Shown here: in pieces, positions 12,925 to 13,684 of the stretch
Position numbering within the stretch: the stretch's first letter is position 1
How the letters are laid out: each line of letters starts with the position of its first letter
Source: Deltaproteobacteria bacterium RBG_16_44_11
Lineage (GTDB): Bacteria > Desulfobacterota > Syntrophia > Syntrophales > Smithellaceae
Length of the DNA stretch: 13,684 nt
Assembly: GCA_001797845.1 (NCBI GenBank)
Contig: MGQN01000039.1
Coordinates: 1-13,684 of the forward strand
Direction: 5' to 3'
Notes under the pieces: generated by a model
Told to the model about the DNA's origin: nothing
What the model saw: the letters and a program-made list of their open reading frames with translations, nothing else
The model's database searches: none
Made by a program: the position numbers and the translations under genes

Positions 12925-13021
12925 AACAACGGCAATCATGAATCGCCATGTTCTGGCATGGGAAGAAAAGCTTCCACGCGATGCAGTGGTAAATCTTTTT
13001 TATGTCATGTTCGGAGGATAA
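12925..13021 (+). pseudogene. C-terminal remnant of a second MoaD-like gene
   Basis: Read in the frame ending at TAA 13019-13021, this stretch gives TTAIMNRHVLAWEEKLPRDA, then VVNLFYVMFGG. It matches residues 49-79 of the intact MoaD at 7656 (ATVIMEGRILPLEEKLSHGS, then LVNIFHVMFGG), including the final Gly-Gly. The DNA is also similar at the left edge (caacggcaatcatg versus caacggtaattatg). The first 48 or so codons are absent: the similarity begins five bases after the TGA of the preceding small frame, with no start or ribosome site. This points to a deletion that removed the 5' end of a moaD located after the small WCPGW protein. It is unlikely to make a functional product. Confidence 0.8.
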
Positions 13022-13052
13022 TCCCCTTTTTCTGACTCTTTTCTATTATCCT

Positions 13053-13556
13053 CTAGTCAGGGCAATTCAAATCCTGCTGGCATTGTTTTTCTTTTGTTCT
13101 TTCCGCAAGTCTCGTCTTGCGTCTGTTTCCGGCCTCCCGGTTTCGCCGCTTCTCTTCGTCCGTTTCTAAAACCAGAGGAGCCAAAGGCATGGGGCGGCCG
13201 TTGGCGTCGAGGGCCACAAAAGTCAAATAGGCAGATGCTGTGTGACGTTTCTTACCGGTTATTAGATTTTCCGCCTCCACCCGGACACCGAGTTCCATTG
13301 ACGTTTTTCCGACAAAGTTTAAGCTGGCCTTCACGGTCACAAGGTCTCCCACAAAAACGGGATTGTGGAAGTCCATCCGGTCAATGGAGGCCGTAACGAC
13401 ATTGGACCTCGCATGACGGACAGCCGTGCAACCGGCCGCATTATCAATAAGCTTCATGATGACCCCGCCATGGACATTCCCAGCAGGATTTGCATCTTGA
13501 GGGTTCATAAGCTGGGCCATGATAATAATGCTCTCACGTATTCTTTTCCCTTCCAT
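13053..13556 (-). CDS. Hotdog-fold acyl-CoA thioesterase (YciA/BACH-type)
   Basis: This 167-aa protein has a single hotdog domain in residues 8-118: NPQDANPAGNVHGGVIMKLIDNAAG (18-42), with the conserved Asn24 and Asp38 of acyl-CoA hydrolases, then VTASIDRMDFHNPVFVGD (54-71) and the last strand TASAYLTFVALDANGRPMPL. Family members hydrolyse medium- and long-chain acyl-CoAs in the cytoplasm as hexamers. The tail from 130 to 167 is a charged, Arg/Lys/Glu-rich extension beyond the usual domain end. AAAAGGAG precedes the ATG at 13556, and the gene follows the partial upstream frame by 11 bp, so the two are likely cotranscribed. Its base composition is richer in G+C than the AT-rich block to its left. 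Confidence 0.9.
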   Translation of the reverse strand: MEGKRIRESIIIMAQLMNPQDANPAGNVHGGVIMKLIDNAAGCTAVRHARSNVVTASIDRMDFHNPVFVGDLVTVKASLNFVGKTSMELGVRVEAENLITGKKRHTASAYLTFVALDANGRPMPLAPLVLETDEEKRRNREAGNRRKTRLAERTKEKQCQQDLNCPD

Positions 13557-13567
13557 ATTTTCTCCTT

Positions 13568-13684
13568 TTAAATGATGCTTCTTTTGCTCAGATTGATCTT
13601 CAATACATTTATGGGTTGGCAGATGACTTCGCCGGGAGTATCTTGCTTAGCTTCAGGCCGCGGCAGCCCGTCTTGATAGTTTCT
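13568..13684 (-). CDS. 3' end of an unrecognised protein (partial)
   Basis: The - strand frame is open from the window edge to TAA (plus positions 13570-13568) and gives 38 residues including RNYQDGLPRPEAK, GEVICQPINVLKINL and the end SKRSII. I do not recognise the family from this fragment. Support for coding is moderate: the frame is open throughout, and its stop lies 11 bp before the thioesterase ATG, with the thioesterase ribosome site in between, as in an operon. Confidence 0.45.
   Translation of the reverse strand, partial: RNYQDGLPRPEAKQDTPGEVICQPINVLKINLSKRSII

Noticed and set aside
12776..13021. A single selenoprotein read through TGA 12917-12919 joining the small protein to the MoaD tail
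   Set aside because: The small protein ends naturally at a lysine-rich tail, and the joined part is only a C-terminal third of MoaD. A deletion that happened to leave the same frame is simpler.

Overview
The window looks like a piece of an anaerobic, probably syntrophic or sulfate-reducing, delta-proteobacterial (Desulfobacterota-type) chromosome. This is inferred from gene content, not from any marker gene: an HdrA/MvhD/Flx-type iron-sulfur flavoprotein cluster, a tungsten-type aldehyde:ferredoxin oxidoreductase (AOR) with its own MoaD, and a [4Fe-4S] old-yellow-enzyme homologue.

Left part (1-7895, + strand). The 3' end of an HdrD/HdrB-like CCG-domain protein is followed by hdrA, an mvhD-like gene, two dicluster [4Fe-4S] subunits (FlxB/FlxC/AsrA type) and an FAD/NAD/[2Fe-2S] subunit (FlxA/AsrB type). 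Together these resemble the HdrABC-FlxABCD NADH-linked flavin-based electron-bifurcating complex. After a 249-bp gap with a good sigma70-type promoter come an AOR and a MoaD/ThiS-like sulfur carrier ending in Gly-Gly. The layout suggests that electrons are exchanged between aldehyde/acid, ferredoxin, NAD(H) and a disulfide-type acceptor. Two palindromic intergenic repeats interrupt the hdr transcription unit, at 173-282 and 2281-2403.

Middle part (7958-11142, - strand). Five genes read leftward: a VOC/glyoxalase-family protein with a 24-bp perfect palindrome over its promoter, then a tightly packed set of a [4Fe-4S] OYE-family oxidoreductase, a PadR regulator, a NUDIX hydrolase with a zinc-ribbon-like N-terminus and a small DMT/EamA-like membrane protein. 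It reads as a self-regulated detoxification or metabolite-handling unit.

Right part (11200-13022, + strand), visibly more AT-rich. It holds an ArsR-family regulator whose frame is cut by TGA at codon 94 and then continues as a convincing ArsR C-terminus, with a SECIS-like hairpin directly downstream. Next come a small cysteine-rich protein with an internal repeat and a small two-TM protein. A graveyard follows: a small CxxC/WCPGW protein that has apparently lost its start and frame, and a C-terminal fragment of a second MoaD. These look like the relic of another AOR/MoaD-type locus. The window ends with a hotdog acyl-CoA thioesterase and the 3' end of an unrecognised gene, both on the - strand.

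The most interesting item is the ArsR TGA, which is either a new selenocysteine-containing regulator or a nonsense mutation. The decayed small-protein/moaD pair and the composition of the hdr-flx-aor locus come next. No tRNA, rRNA, CRISPR array or transposase was seen.
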